Assembly: GCF_000002985.6 (NCBI RefSeq)
Contig: NC_003279.8
Coordinates: 10,230,001 to 10,294,000 of the forward strand
Reading direction: 5' to 3'
From: Caenorhabditis elegans
Lineage: Eukaryota; Nematoda; Chromadorea; Rhabditida; Rhabditidae
Length of the DNA: 64,000 bases
The notes under the pieces were generated by a model. The model saw only the letters and a list, made by a program, of their open reading frames with translations. It was not told the origin of the DNA and did no database searches. Positions 1-12,129 of this stretch are shown here, one piece after another. Each line of letters opens with the position of its first letter. Position 1 is the stretch's first letter. The position numbers and the translations under genes are program-made.

Positions 1-276
1 TTTGAAATTGACGTATTTATTAAGCATTTGAATTTGAACAAAATATTTTTTTTAATCAACGAAAAAGAAATTACAGTACTTTTAAAGTGTACATATTTTA
101 ACATTTAACAAAAGTATGTCGTGCCGAGAACGGGTACCGTATTTTTGGAGCAAAAATCGCGAAAATTGAACCTTTTTTTAAATATTTGTCCCGTTTTTCA
201 AGCGAATTCTCCGTTTTTTGTCCGGTAAAGGATAATTGAACAAAATTATATATTTTTAATATAAAAATAAGCTTAC

Positions 277-1144
277 CAACTGCATAGCCACCATGGCAAC
301 TGTTTTGAGTGAGAAATGTCGATCACATAAATCAAAAAGATCTTCAAGTGAATGTCCAAGCAATTCCATAACTAATGCATTATATTTTCCACATGGTCCA
401 AAGTAATGCACTTGTGGAAGACCCTCTGTAACCGGTTGTTCTGATGGCGTTAACTAGTCTGTCATTGAATAACTAAACCCTACCTGCTTGCCCGAGTAAT
501 TTGTAAAATCGATACTCAAGATGTAATTGTGGTGCTTTACTTTTCATCGGTTCCAGCTTGATTGCCACGTGCTCGTTGTTGTACAGGTTTTTTCCGAGCC
601 GCAGTTCACCGAAATTTCCACATCCAATTTTCTTGCCGACCTGGAAGAATTTGAATTTTTATTTTATTTGAGAAATCGAAACTTTTTATTTATTTTTATT
701 CTTTTATCGACACTTTTTTTCTGCAAAATACCGTCTTGTTATTGAGTAAATCTGTTTCGCAACAAAGTGGGTGACGACATGTAAAAACAAGGAAATAAAG
801 GTGAGCAAACTAAATGTCTAATCCGTCGCAAAAATCTTCAAAAGCACACAGAAAGAAGCCTTTTTCAAAGTTTAAGGATTAATGTTAAATTGTAACGAAC
901 TATTTACGAAATTTTTAGATTTTTTTTTCAAAACTGATGGAAAACAATTTTTAAAGTTAGTTTTCGGAAAAACGGGATTAAAAAAAAATTTTTTAACATA
1001 TCATTTCAGATGATTCTTTTTTCAATTTAAAACAATTTTTGCAAAATAAAAACTCACCTTAAAATTGGGTCCGACCATAAGCACTCCCTGCGAGTTGGTG
1101 GTACTCGCCGAAGTGGCCGAATTGCTCCCGCGTGTGTTCGTCAT
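277..1144 (-). CDS. csnk-1: Casein kinase 1 gamma, 5' part (runs off the left edge)
   Basis: Serine/threonine protein kinase of the CK1 gamma group. Family members act at membranes, for example in Wnt co-receptor phosphorylation. Three coding exons are visible: 1144-1058, 640-484 and 440-277, with phases 0, 1 and then an open donor at 276. The spliced product starts [14 protein letters not shown], then has [20 protein letters not shown] (glycine-rich loop), HVAIKLEP (catalytic lysine), [20 protein letters not shown] and [19 protein letters not shown], all hallmark CK1 gamma blocks. The catalytic loop and remaining kinase domain lie left of position 1. The first ATG of the exon that opens at 1214 is used; the frame is open upstream to the acceptor, so a longer N-terminus from an earlier exon is possible. 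The acceptor at 441 (CATCAG) was chosen over TAG at 454 because only it keeps phase with the preceding donor. The gene name rests on family recognition. Confidence 0.93.
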
Positions 1145-1214
1145 TGCGGAAGGTGCCCAGTGTGAGAGGCCAGATAGGATTGCCTGACGAGGCCGCGTCG
1201 ACGTCGACACCCGT

Positions 1215-4200
1215 CTGAAAATGACAATTTAGAGATACGGGGCAAAGGAAATTGGCAGCGGCGGATCAATAAAGCAGGACGACGAAACGAGACGAGACAA
1301 GAAAAAACTAACAATTCAAGTCAGCTCAACACGGCTTAATACAATTTTCCACTATATTGGACAATTGAAGAGATAAAGCTCATTGAACTAAACATATTTA
1401 AAATTCAGAAAACCAAATCAACCTCAAAACAAACAATTCACAAATTTCAATAATTTTATCTGGATAAATTCTTTTTTTCTGGAAACAAACGAGTCAAACA
1501 CAAGTACAATAAAACAATATAAGCGGAGAGTTGGATATTGCAATTTTAATCAAGATAGTTAAGTACAATTCTCATTTCCGATGAGAGGGGTTAAACCGGA
1601 AATAAAAGTAATCAATATGTGTTCCCCCAGATAAAAAACCCCTGATTCTTCTATTATTCATACTTTTTGTGTCATTTACTCATGGGGTTTTTTTTGGGGG
1701 TTGGTGGGAGGTGACAGGTAGGCGGACACTGACAATAAATCGACCGAATCAAGAATGAAAATGAGAAAAAGAGAGAAAAAGGACAGAGACATTGATTTCG
1801 ACGGGTTTCCTTTCTTATCAGAACGAATAGAGGAGAAAGGTGTGCTCTATTTATCTCTATCACCCTCTTCTTCCAAACAAGACATGTGTGTATGTATGTA
1901 TGGACTGGGTGGGACACTATCAATATGCATTGAGCATGATATACGTGCCAGCAGCCGTGTGTGAGTGCTGTGAAAATCAAAAATGTATAACCACGGCCCA
2001 TTTATCATCATACTTGACACATTGAGGATGTAGTTCTACGTGTTTTCAATGTAACTATACATAAATCTAGAAACACGAGTGAAAATAACAGAGAAAGAGA
2101 GTAATGGCGAATTTAATTTTAGTTAAAAATTAAAAATTGTAATTTGTGAATTTACCAAAAGATTTAAGGGATGTTTTCTAGACACTAGTTGACTAAATAA
2201 AATTAGAACTAGGGGTTTGCGGAAAATCTACCAAATGCAGGAACACGGAAAGATATTTGATTTATTAGAAAAAAATTATTTCCATTAAAAAGTTAGAAAA
2301 ATAATGAAAAAGCTGCTGCTATTTTTTTCAGTAGATTTACCGCACACAAAACTATGAAGTTTTATGTAAAACGTTCCAAATTATTTTTATGCACACGATT
2401 TCACGAAAAATGATAAATACCAATTTCCTATCAGAGATTTTGAAAAAAGACAAGTGACTAAAAATTATTATCATTGATGAAACTATTCTTGATCGAAACT
2501 AAATCGATCGGCGCGATCAGAAAAGAACACAAAAATCGAAAAAAAACCGTGTGGTGATGGGGGAATACGAACACACTCTCTCTCATTCTCTTTCATACAC
2601 ACATAAAGAGATTTGACGGAAGGGAAGTAAAGGGAAAAGCGGTCGGAAAGAGAAGAATGAAGTAGATAGAGTAAGGATTGAAGAGGAAGAGACGTTGAGA
2701 GAGGTGGCACAGAGACCAAATTGAAAATCGATATAGTCGAGTCGCAGCACTGGGTACGTGTTGAGACTAGTGCAATGGATGTGCCTGCGTCTCCAATACC
2801 TCTCACATCCGGACGTTGGAATGAAGGAAACGATGATGATGATGATGGTGGTGGTGGCGAAGATGAAGCCACTTTCTCGATGAAGACGACATTGACAAAA
2901 CACCAAATTAATCGAGAAAAGGAGGCATCACAGGCAAGGCCAGAGGGCGAAAAAGAGCGAAGAAATGACTCATTCAGCAGATAACAGCAGCAACAGATGC
3001 AAGCAGTAGCCGAGACGACGGAACGAACGAAAACAACGAAAAAAAAACCACACAAAATTTTGTATTCTGTACGTGAGTCTCAAGCCACACACTTTTGTTG
3101 AAAGAAAGAAACGAGTCATTCAGTGAGAGAAATATTTGGAACAATAGCAGAATTTTTGAACGCGTAACTTTCAAAAAAACTTTTTTTGGCAAATAAGAAG
3201 TCTCTCACAAGCTAAAACTCGTTTCTAAATTTCAAAAAAAAAAGAAGTGTAATATTGAGACCTATCCGACGACGACTCGCGGCTTTTGTTATTATCCATT
3301 CTAAGGAGAATCATTGTTTTTTGCAACGTGGCTCCCGTGGGTAGCGGTTCTTCTTCAACGGACCATCGGAAGGAGTGAAATCTCCTGATAAATCAAAAGA
3401 AAATAGAATAGAAAAGGGCTAAAAAATATATCAAGGTGCAGGTGACACGAAGATGTAAAATCGCAAAAAAAAAAGTAAAAAAAGGAAAGAGCAAGGAAGG
3501 AAAAGGAAGAAAGGAAAGAGCAAGGATTATCCATCAATGCGACGAAAGGGATTCACACGACATTGAAAAATTGTGAAAAAGGACAGAACGGACAGAAACA
3601 TGACAATATTTTTTGCGATAAACTTTTGAAAACAAAAATTAAAGACAAAAAAGAATATGAGAAGCGAACTTTGGTGAGTGAGAAATAACAATTTGTGTGG
3701 AAATTAGCTTTGTGAGAAATGGGGAAATGAGAAAAAAAGAGAGCAGATCAATGATTATAACATGAAGATGAAGAAGCTGAGTCTCTACGGTGTGAAAAAA
3801 CAAAAAAAATGTTCCGCATCTATATGTCACAGCTACTGATGTGCTCTCCGCCAAATAAACGCGGTTGCCTGCGCAAAGAGAAAAGAAGAAAAAACGGATG
3901 AGGAATGAGACCACTTGAAAAAGCAGCGAGGGCTCATCATTCGGCTGGGGAAGGACAGAGAGCACAACTTGTTCACACATTTTTGAGCAAATTCTGACTA
4001 TACCATCATATGATCCTTGAACTGGAAAGTCACATCTGTTAAAGGGTAGTAGAGTTTGTGGGTTTTTGTTTCTTAAATAATCTAAAACTCGATCAAAAAT
4101 GTCTGAAAATTTTTAAGGCTGGTCAAACTAACATTAACAATGAGCTAAAAATTCCTAAAGTCTGAAATTGCATTTTTCGGTCGGATATCACGCGTTAATT

Positions 4201-5100
4201 CGTCGAATAAGCATATTTTAAGGCCTACAGGCATCCAATCTCGGACGCTTAGCGACTTAAAATCTGCCTAAATCAACGAATCAGCACGAGATAAATCACC
4301 AAAATATGCAATAAAGGGTGATAATTTAATAAAAACCATATTTCAGCTGAAATTTGTTTTTGAAATAATCAATTTTTTATACGTTTGCGCCTCAAGTTTC
4401 AACGTTTAAACGAAATTCATAATTCCACTACTTCAGCAGCTAAAAGAGGAAAAAGATCTATGCTCTCATCGCCTAGGTAAGTCCTGTCTCGGGCCTCAAT
4501 CGCTTCCGGTAGGATTGTTGACAAAAACACTTCTACTTCTTTTTCTTTCCCTGTCTGAATAATCGTCGTATCTCTAAAAATAGGGATTTCTTGGAAAATA
4601 CTTCTAAGAACATAATGAAAATAAGAAGAGAAGACATAAAGTCAAAGAGTAGGCGTGATCTTCCAAATAATTCAGAAGTGCGTATTTATGTGTGTGTGGG
4701 TGATGGAAATTGGAAAAAATAAAACAAAAAACGAAATTGCAAAGGAAATTCGTTTTTATGTTGTTTTTGACACACAGACATGCGCTCACTAAGCTCAGCC
4801 TATTTTTCTGTCTATTTATGAAATTGGGTCTGAGCTGGAAAGGTTGACACATAAATTGAGGAAGTAATTGACGAAATGATGCTCAGCGATATAATATTGA
4901 GCGGCCTGATAAATCGTATAGATAAAAAAGAAGCTCTAAAGGAAATTTGAAACCAAATTTAGATAGGAAGACGCTGAATCTTCTCAATTTCCCCTATAAA
5001 CTCGTCGGACACATCTGGTATCTTTTCCTTATTGCCCCAGTGCGCGTCTGCACTTTTGAAAAGAGGTTTCTTGAAAATTTAGCTACAAAGATGCCGTCTC
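1215..5100. other. Intergenic or csnk-1 5' region, no supported gene
   Basis: No ORF here shows coding codon use or a chain of splice sites. The stretch about 2480-3560 is strongly purine-rich on the plus strand (GAGA, GGAAGAG runs), so pyrimidine-rich on the csnk-1 strand, as is common in worm promoters and 5' leaders. It may hold upstream untranslated exons of csnk-1. About 4190-4310 has a more balanced composition and resembles an old interspersed repeat. The short ORFs are compositional. Confidence 0.5.
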
Positions 5101-5149
5101 AAACGGAGAAATGTTAAGATACATAATTAAATTTAAAAATCAGAACACC

Positions 5150-5480
5150 AATTAAAAATACCGAACCGCGACGCGAGCCGCGTCGCTCTTCTGGCCATTT
5201 TCTTCTTGAACGCAACGCACTGGCAGTAGCAGCAGCACAGACACCACACACACAGACAAATCGGAGCGCGCCCTTCTCTGTGTCTCTTCCGTTCATACAC
5301 TATTCAATGGGCTATCGAGAGACGCAGTACCCTCCCCCGGCGCTGCATTTCAACAACTATTTTGTGAGAGAGAGAAGAAAAAGAGAAGAAAGTGTTGTGT
5401 TTACTGCCGCTTGTCTCTCTCTCTCTCCCGGGGTGTCTCTTTCTTTATCCCGAAACAATGACGCTATGAGCAGTTAGTCA
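5150..5480. promoter_or_regulatory. GC-rich island with CT microsatellite, promoter-like
   Basis: An island of high GC inside AT-rich DNA. It carries a short palindrome (CGACGCG, 3-bp loop, CGCGTCG) at about 5168-5184, a CA/CAC-rich stretch near 5235-5260 and a run of CT dinucleotides at about 5412-5428 followed by CCCGGGG. Such islands often mark promoters in this genome. It lies about 4 kb upstream of the first visible csnk-1 coding exon and could be a distal csnk-1 promoter. This is inference from composition only. Confidence 0.3.
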
Positions 5481-8400
5481 GTCACAGAACATTAAACAAT
5501 ACTCGTAAATTATCAGGTTTAATTGAAAAGTTCGCGAACTTCAATCTATTCGTATCAAATTTTCACTTAAAAGATGTTTAAACAAAAAATTGCAGAGAAA
5601 GAGCCGATTTTCGAAGTCAGAGCAACTCAAATGGAAGGAAAAAAGATTTTAACAGAGAAACAATCTCAGAATTAATAATTTCCATTAAAAAATGATTTAA
5701 AATGACTATTCATCTTGAAAACAAAGCTAAAGTTAGAAAGAAAAAAGAAACAAATAAATTTGAAAAAAAAAATTTATTTTAAATATAAATTGCATCCGTT
5801 TTTGCGTGCATTTGTCCGTGGCGGTGTTTGCACCAATAGAGATCTACCGTAGTACTTTAAATTTTTAGCGATGTACCTGACTTTGTTAGAAATCGTTGAA
5901 ATTTTCCAAATGCCAAAACTAAATAATTAAATATTAAATATTAAAAATTAAAAGTTAAAAATTAAATATTTAAATAATTAGTAAAAATTTTGTGTTTAGT
6001 CTAAAATTCCCGGAAGTGAGACAACTTTTGCAATTGTGCATTTTTAATTGCGTGCTCAGTAAATAATTTATTCGAAAGGAAACATGATATGAGTGAAAAA
6101 CTTCGAAAAAAAAAAATTCATAAATACCACTCTTCAAAATTGGTTTATAAAGAAAAAATATTGGATGGATAATCCATGGCATTCATATCAGCAGATTAGC
6201 AACAGGATTTGGTAATCTCAAATCCGTGATCTAGAAAATGAAAATCACATTTTCCCGTCTTTATATATTTTATGTTGCTCACTTTGAGGGAAAAAAATAT
6301 TAGATTTGCTGTTACTCTCATGCTCAACTTCCATCTTCATGTCAAACGCGCATTGGATATGGATTATATGGCAAAAAAGAATGTATGGGAGCAGAATAAG
6401 AAAATTTGTAAAGAGGGTCAGATTGACATGAGTACAACTAAGTATTCAAATAAAGATTGAGAAATTGAAATATTTTATTCGTTAATTTGGCTTTAAAGGC
6501 AAAAATTATATTTTCCGGTTGGTATAACCACAACTTTTATTTCTTGTAAGTTTGAAAAAAACTTAAGATTTTAAGTCCAAATGCACATAGAATCACCAAA
6601 AAAGCTTTTCTTGGTGGCCGCGAAAAGAGATAACTCGGCCAGTCCTTGGACGATATCCATGAAAATAAACTTTTAAAAACTTTTCTGAGCTTTTTTCAGA
6701 TTGTTATAGACAAATTTCAAAATTTGATTTTATTGCAAGAACGTTCAAAAAAAAACTTTGAAATTTGTGAAACTTTTTAAATGGAGAAAAACCAAGTGTC
6801 GATTTACACAGCTCGTGTACTCCCGGAGGAAAAGTGCAAGATTAATTTTTTTAAAATTAATTTTTGAAAGAGAATTCCACAGGTTTTGGAGGATATGCTT
6901 GAAAATTATTTAGCATTAGAATTTCTAGTTTATCATTCAGTTTATCAGTTATTTGAAGTGTTCCAGCGAACTGTACTGATGACCAAAGGTTTCACTGTTT
7001 AATTTTTTGAAAGACTTTTCAGTGAATACAGTACCCACTTCAAATAACAAATACCTAAACTGAATAATCGAATGTTAATTAGAAAAAGTATGTCCCGTAA
7101 TCAAGAATTTTAGACAAAAACAGTGAGCCAAAAATATATACACTTCTCCTCGAGGAGTACTCCAGCTGCGTAAATCGACACATGACCGCGTTAGAAGTTC
7201 ACAGTCTTTTACGACCATTTTCAAAGACGAGAGAGTTTGATGAATTTTCTGAAAATAAAACAAGGCAATATTCCAATTCGTTATCCTCCGCTCAAATGAA
7301 TTCAAATCAAACTGACTTTACAATGAGGTCTAAATAAAATGAGAGTCATCGCTGCTTTAAAAAAAGAGCGAAGAAGAGCAAAAGATGCGCCCCCTGTGTG
7401 CCAGTGTGCACGACGCCGGAAATAAATGGAGAAGAGCAAGAAGAGCACAAAAAAAGAGAGAAGAGCATACATATATACACACCCACAGAAAGATGTTGGA
7501 AGGGGAGGGGGATATATGTTTCGGGGTTGAAAATGCATCTCTAAAAGGGACGAAGAAGCAGAAAAAGGGCGTGAAACAGCAGAGAAGATCTTCTCGCTTT
7601 CACGCTTTCCGGGCGGTTCAAAGAGCGCCTGATGGGCCGACTATCGGTCTCCGGGGACTGAAATGAAGAGTCTTTGGAAGAATAAGAAATGTTGAGAAGA
7701 CTAGGAAGAAGCAGAAGAAGCCTGTGAGCCGACAAGTGCGATGGCTTTAGTCAAAAAATGTATGCTCTGCAGATCAGTGGTCTCCAAATGTGATGCCTGT
7801 ACCTTTTTTAAAAATGTTTTTGAGCAACAAAACGAAAAATCTCTGCAAACGCAGCTGTATCACCCAGATGTAAATGTATCACCCAGATGTAAACTTTTGA
7901 CTGAAAATACGGTAACCGGTCTCGACACGACTGATTTTTTAATGTAAACATGTGTGCGCCTCCAGGAGTACTGTAGCTCCAAACTTTGTGCTGAATGTTC
8001 TTTGATTTTTCAGAGATTTCTCTTGATTTTTGGCATAAATGATTAACGAATTGAGCTAAAACAAGGGATCGTATTTAGATGATACATATTATTGGAAAAA
8101 TACGATCGAAACATTTACAAAAAATTAATTTTCGATCAGCTTGGTGAACTCCCCCAAATTTTCAGCATTTTTTCTCTGTCAAATCATATGGGAAGAGTGC
8201 AGTTCACCAGGTAGATCAAAAATTAGTTTTTAATAATATTGGCAAGCGCATGGAAAAGACAAAAAAAAGTTGGAATATCTGTTGAATAAAAACACCTTCA
8301 TTCATCGTTTTTTTGTTCCCAAGAATAATTGATTGTTTTCTGGAGAGAAAGAAACATCTCGTTTTTCTTATTCTATATTTTCGCCCATTTTTGTCAAGTC

Positions 8401-9295
8401 GCTGGGTGGGCACGAATAATTTATCATGTTTGAATGACAGGTAACACTCAAAAAAACTTGAAAAGAAGAAGTAATTATGTATTAAAATAAGAAACTAATG
8501 AAGACTGGGACTCTTATTCGAGACCCCGTTGGTTAAAATGAGATAGTCTAAATGTAGTGGTTATCTGGAACTTTTTTATTGTTGAAACAATCATCACCTG
8601 AAAATTGCAAACTATGGCAGACACTTTGATGAAGACAATTTGTAAAATCTAAACGTTTTGTTTTAAAAATTTGGTATTCTACCTATTTCCCCAAAAACGA
8701 GGTCGACCAATTCATTATTCCAATCATGAAACAACACCACATTGATTGTTGTCACTTGGGCTCCACAGAGCCCGTCCGTCCCAACTTTGCGGATATAGGC
8801 GCTTGGTCAGGTTCACCCACGAACCCACAATCACCATCCGCATGAGTCGCTCACTCTCTGTTCCATTCGTTCACTCGGAAACATTCCATTCTTTTAATTA
8901 ATTAAATATTATTATTTGAATTACCGCCATTTGCGTATTTCCTAATGCAAGTGCGCCCCCCCCCGCACACTCGCGTTATTGCGGAGCGTCGTACTCCCGT
9001 AAATCCACACAAATATTCAGATGCCTTTTTAGGCCAACTCATCTTCTTTCTATTCAGTCTTCACACGTTTCTCCACGGATGCCACCCGTCCCCACGTCAT
9101 CCGTTTGTTCCCGTTGATAATTCCATTTATTTTATTCAATAATAAACTTGGATTTATCTAAAAGTGTACTGTTATTCCCTCTGCACCGCTCATCGTCATC
9201 CGCCGCTCGTCTATGCTCCGTGTCCTCCGCGCGAATACAAGCTTTCGCCGTTCTCACCCGTTGGTCTGACTCCCCAGCGACTGCGGGTGTCAACA
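5481..9295. other. Intergenic DNA, no supported gene
   Basis: AT-rich DNA with scattered short ORFs lacking splice context. Two features stand out: a 69-codon ATG ORF at 7741-7947 (listed separately) and an 18-19-bp tandem duplication (TGTATCACCCAGATGTAAA) at about 7857-7893 inside it. The segment 8760-9300 is less AT-rich, open on both strands over short stretches and could be regulatory DNA or a decayed exon; no consistent gene model could be built. Confidence 0.5.
7741..7947 (+). other. Short cysteine-containing ORF, possible nuclear-receptor zinc-finger remnant
   Basis: A 68-residue ATG-initiated ORF beginning MALVKKCMLCRSVVSKCDACTFFKNVF. The pattern CxxC followed by CDACTFFK recalls the first zinc finger and P-box of nuclear hormone receptors (C-x2-C, later C-x-A-C-x2-FF). 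However, the spacing between the cysteine pairs is too short and no second finger follows. There is no splice-site support on either side. It may be a degenerate fragment of the large nematode NHR family or a chance resemblance. Confidence 0.15.
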
Positions 9296-9327
9296 TTGAT
9301 CTCAAGTTCTTAAAATCTAACAGCATA
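9296..9327 (+). repeat. Left copy of a short direct repeat; Tc3 inserted at its end
   Basis: This sequence (TTGATCTCAAG then CTTAAAATCTAACAGCATA) recurs to the right of Tc3 at 11691-11729 as TTGATCTTAAG then TCTCAGAATCTAACAGCATA. The left copy resumes after the transposon (GTTTCAA from 11666), so before insertion two roughly 39-bp copies stood in tandem about 65 bp apart. Confidence 0.75.
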
Positions 9328-11663
9328 CAGTGTGGGAAAGTTCTATAGGACCCCCCCTAATTTGAAGGTTTGAGGAACTTCCGAAAATTTTTTTGAAAAA
9401 CTGCTAATGCCATTCGTTTTTAAATTGAAAAAAACCTATATACATTTTTTTCCAGAAGTTTATCTCAAAAACTGAGGTCGCGCTGGAAAAAACGTCAAAA
9501 TCCAGTGTGAAACTTCTATAGGACCCCCCGTTTTTTTTCACGATTTTTACTAAAATCAACAGATTTTGGAATTTTTGACAAAGCTCAAATCAAGTTTGAG
9601 TTAGAAATGAGTTCATATAAGCAGTTTTGACTTTAAAAATTAATACGAAATGTTCTCGTGGGATCTCCAGACTGGTTCTGATTCTTCCGATCTTTGATGT
9701 TCAAGTCTGTTTCAAGCTTCCTGGTGCTCTCGGTAATGCCAAAACTTGATAAACTCTCTTTAACAAGTTCCTACTAAAATTCCTAGCACGCACTTTAGAT
9801 GTTTCGACTGTGTAGTCAAGCTGATTTGGCAAAATATGCAGCAGGAAACAATGGAAGGCTTATCAGGAATCAAATCGTTTTTCTTTGATTACAAGGTTCC
9901 ATGGGACCAATATTTCAAGTTAAATTGTCCCTCACAGATGTTATTTACTATTTTTTGCGTGAATTATTAAATGTGGAATTGTGGCATGTGTTGTGGCACA
10001 CATATAGAGGCTGGAAAGCTTACTTCGAAAGCAGTCTAACTTGCAATGCCTCGAGGATCTGCCCTTTCGGACACTGAACGCGCTCAGCTGGATGTTATGA
10101 AATTGCTCAATGTGTCCCTGCATGAAATGAGTAGGAAAATTTCCCGTTCTCGACACTGTATTCGCGTGTATCTGAAGGATCCGGTGAGCTACGGTACATC
10201 TAAAAGAGCTCCTCGTCGCAAAGCTCTCTCCGTGCGTGACGAACGAAATGTGATTCGTGCTGCCTCCAACTCCTGTAAGACGGCAAGAGATATTCGCAAT
10301 GAGCTTCAATTGTCTGCTTCAAAAAGGACCATCCTCAATGTCATCAAACGATCTGGTGTAATCGTTCGTCAGAAACTTCGCCCTGCTCCGTTACTCTCTG
10401 CAGACCATAAACTCAAGCGATTGGAATTTGCTAAGAACAATATGGGAACGAATTGGAGTAAAGTGAGAATTTAAAAAAGCAAGAGTGAATAATTAGGATC
10501 ATTGTTTTAGGTTGTCTTCTCCGATGAAAAGAAATTCAATCTCGATGGGCCTGACGGTTGCCGCTACTATTGGCGCGATTTGCGCAAGGAACCAATGGTT
10601 TTTTCGAGACGTAATTTTGGAGGAGGAACGGTGATGGTTTGGGGAGCGTTCACGGAGAAGAAGAAGCTTGAGATACAGTTCGTCAGTAGCAAGATGAACA
10701 GCACTGACTATCAGAACGTCTTGGAACTGGAGCTCTCCAAATATCTTCGTCACTACTCCAGAAAAGACTTTAGATTTCAGCAGGATAATGCGACAATCCA
10801 TGTGAGCAACTCAACCCGCGACTATTTCAAGCTCAAGAAGATCAACCTTCTTGATTGGCCAGCTCGAAGTCCTGATCTCAATCCAATCGAAAATTTGTGG
10901 GGGATTCTTGTCCGTATCGTGTATGCTCAGAACAAGACTTACCCAACAGTTGCATCGTTGAAGCAAGGAATTCTCGACGCTTGGAAGTCTATTCCGGACA
11001 ACCAGCTGAAAAGTTTGGTCAGATCAATGGAGGACAGACTGTTTGAGATCATCCGCACACAAGGAAACCCGATTAACTATTGATCCTTTCTTGATTTTAG
11101 TATATGAATGTTCTGTTGTTGATCAAAAATAACTGCAACTTGTTAATACGCTGTTTCTGACTGGTTTCTTGGGGATGGCGTAAAAATGTTTATGGTGTGT
11201 GTGCTAGGAATTTTAGTAGGAACTTGTTAAAGAGAGTTTATCAAGTTTTGGCATTACCGAGAGCACCAGGAAGCTTGAAACAGACTTGAACATCAAAGAT
11301 CGGAAGAATCAGAACCAGTCTGGAGATCCCACGAGAACATTTCGTATTAATTTTTTAAAGTCAAAACTGCTTATCTGAACTCATTTCTAACTCAAACTTG
11401 ATTTGAGCTTTGTCAAAAATTCCAAAATCTGTTGATTTTAGTAAAAATCGTGAAAAAAAACGGGGGGTCCTATAGAAGTTTCACACTGGATTTTGACGTT
11501 TTTTCCAGCGCGACCTCAGTTTTTGAGATAAACTTCTGGAAAAAAATGTATATAGGTTTTTTTCAATTTAAAAACGAATGGCATTAGCAGTTTTTCAAAA
11601 AAATTTTCGGAAGTTCCTCAAACCTTCAAATTAGGGGGGGTCCTATAGAACTTTCCCACACTG
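9328..11663 (+). mobile_element. Tc3: Tc3 DNA transposon (Tc1/mariner superfamily), structurally complete
   Basis: A complete element of 2336 bp flanked by the TA target duplication (9326-9327 and 11664-11665). Both ends read CAGTGTGGGAAAGTTCTATA inward, the Tc3 terminus. The terminal inverted repeats are about 462 bp (9328-9789 and 11201-11663). They are nearly perfect: I see one extra T in the right arm (run near 11351) and a substitution where the left arm reads CATATAAGCAG. Known Tc3 is about 2335 bp with roughly 462-bp repeats, so this is full length. The transposase gene inside is intact, so the copy looks recent and potentially autonomous. It sits in the long lin-11 upstream region. 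Confidence 0.97.
10046..11083 (+). CDS. Tc3A transposase
   Basis: Cut-and-paste transposase that binds the Tc3 inverted repeats and integrates at TA. Two exons, 10046-10462 and 10511-11083, flank a 48-bp intron (GTGAGA..TTTTAG) and give 329 residues, the usual Tc3A length. The N-terminal bipartite helix-turn-helix region covers about residues 1-110 (starts MPRGSALSDTERAQLDVMK). The DDE catalytic triad is complete: Asp144 in VVFSDEKKF, Asp231 in FQQDNATIH and Glu266 in DLNPIENLWG. No stop or frameshift interrupts it. Confidence 0.97.
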
Positions 11664-11690
11664 TAGTTTCAATAAAGAAACATCACCACG

Positions 11691-11729
11691 TTGATCTTAA
11701 GATCTCAGAATCTAACAGCATAGTTTCAA
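11691..11729 (+). repeat. Right copy of the direct repeat next to Tc3
   Basis: Partner of 9296-9327. It holds the uninterrupted version of the Tc3 target, reading AATCTAACAGCATAGTTTCA, and so shows what the target looked like before insertion. Confidence 0.75.
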
Positions 11730-11883
11730 ATTCAAAAATACGAAATGGTTGAGCAATAGAGATGCTCTTTTCAGATGTTTCACTTAAATTCAATCGCTGC
11801 AGCTTTTCTTAAACCATGCAGTTAGGAGGCAGTTACTGTCGATCAGAGCGGAGCATTGAGCTTCACGAAGCCTCGTTGTCGAA

Positions 11884-12125
11884 CTATTCCAGTTGATCAT
11901 CCATGCGCCATGTCCCCTCCGCCCGTCGACACAGTAGGGCTTCCAGACACTTCCAGCTACTTGTTCCAGTCCAAATCCTGACATTGAACTCCAACCGATT
12001 AAGTTGTACTTCCTGAAATAATCACCAATTGACATTGTTTGTAGATGTATTGAGGCAAGCTATCTACAAGCTAGTGAGTTTTACAACAAACTTACAATTG
12101 GGGGTCGCTTTGGATTTGTCTTCAT
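11884..12125 (-). other. Possible small two-exon gene, function unknown
   Basis: A 52-codon model: exon 12125-12096 (ATG, encoding MKTNPKRPPI), a strong donor GTAAGTTTG, an 83-bp intron, acceptor TTATTTCAG and exon 12012-11884 ending in TAG. The second exon is also open in another frame (11796-12035), rich in Cys and Trp (WSSMSGFGLEQVAGS...), so even the reading frame is uncertain. The segment is less AT-rich than its surroundings, which makes a gene or gene remnant plausible. No family is recognised. Confidence 0.2.
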
Positions 12126-12129
12126 TCTT

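Noticed and set aside
2483..3055. 190-codon minus-strand ORF upstream of csnk-1
   Set aside because: Ser/Phe-rich translation of pyrimidine-rich DNA. Overlapping frames are equally open, and no acceptor or donor links it to csnk-1.
8760..8900. Possible tRNA or snoRNA in the GC-richer stretch
   Set aside because: No cloverleaf, box A/B, or C/D motifs could be aligned by eye.
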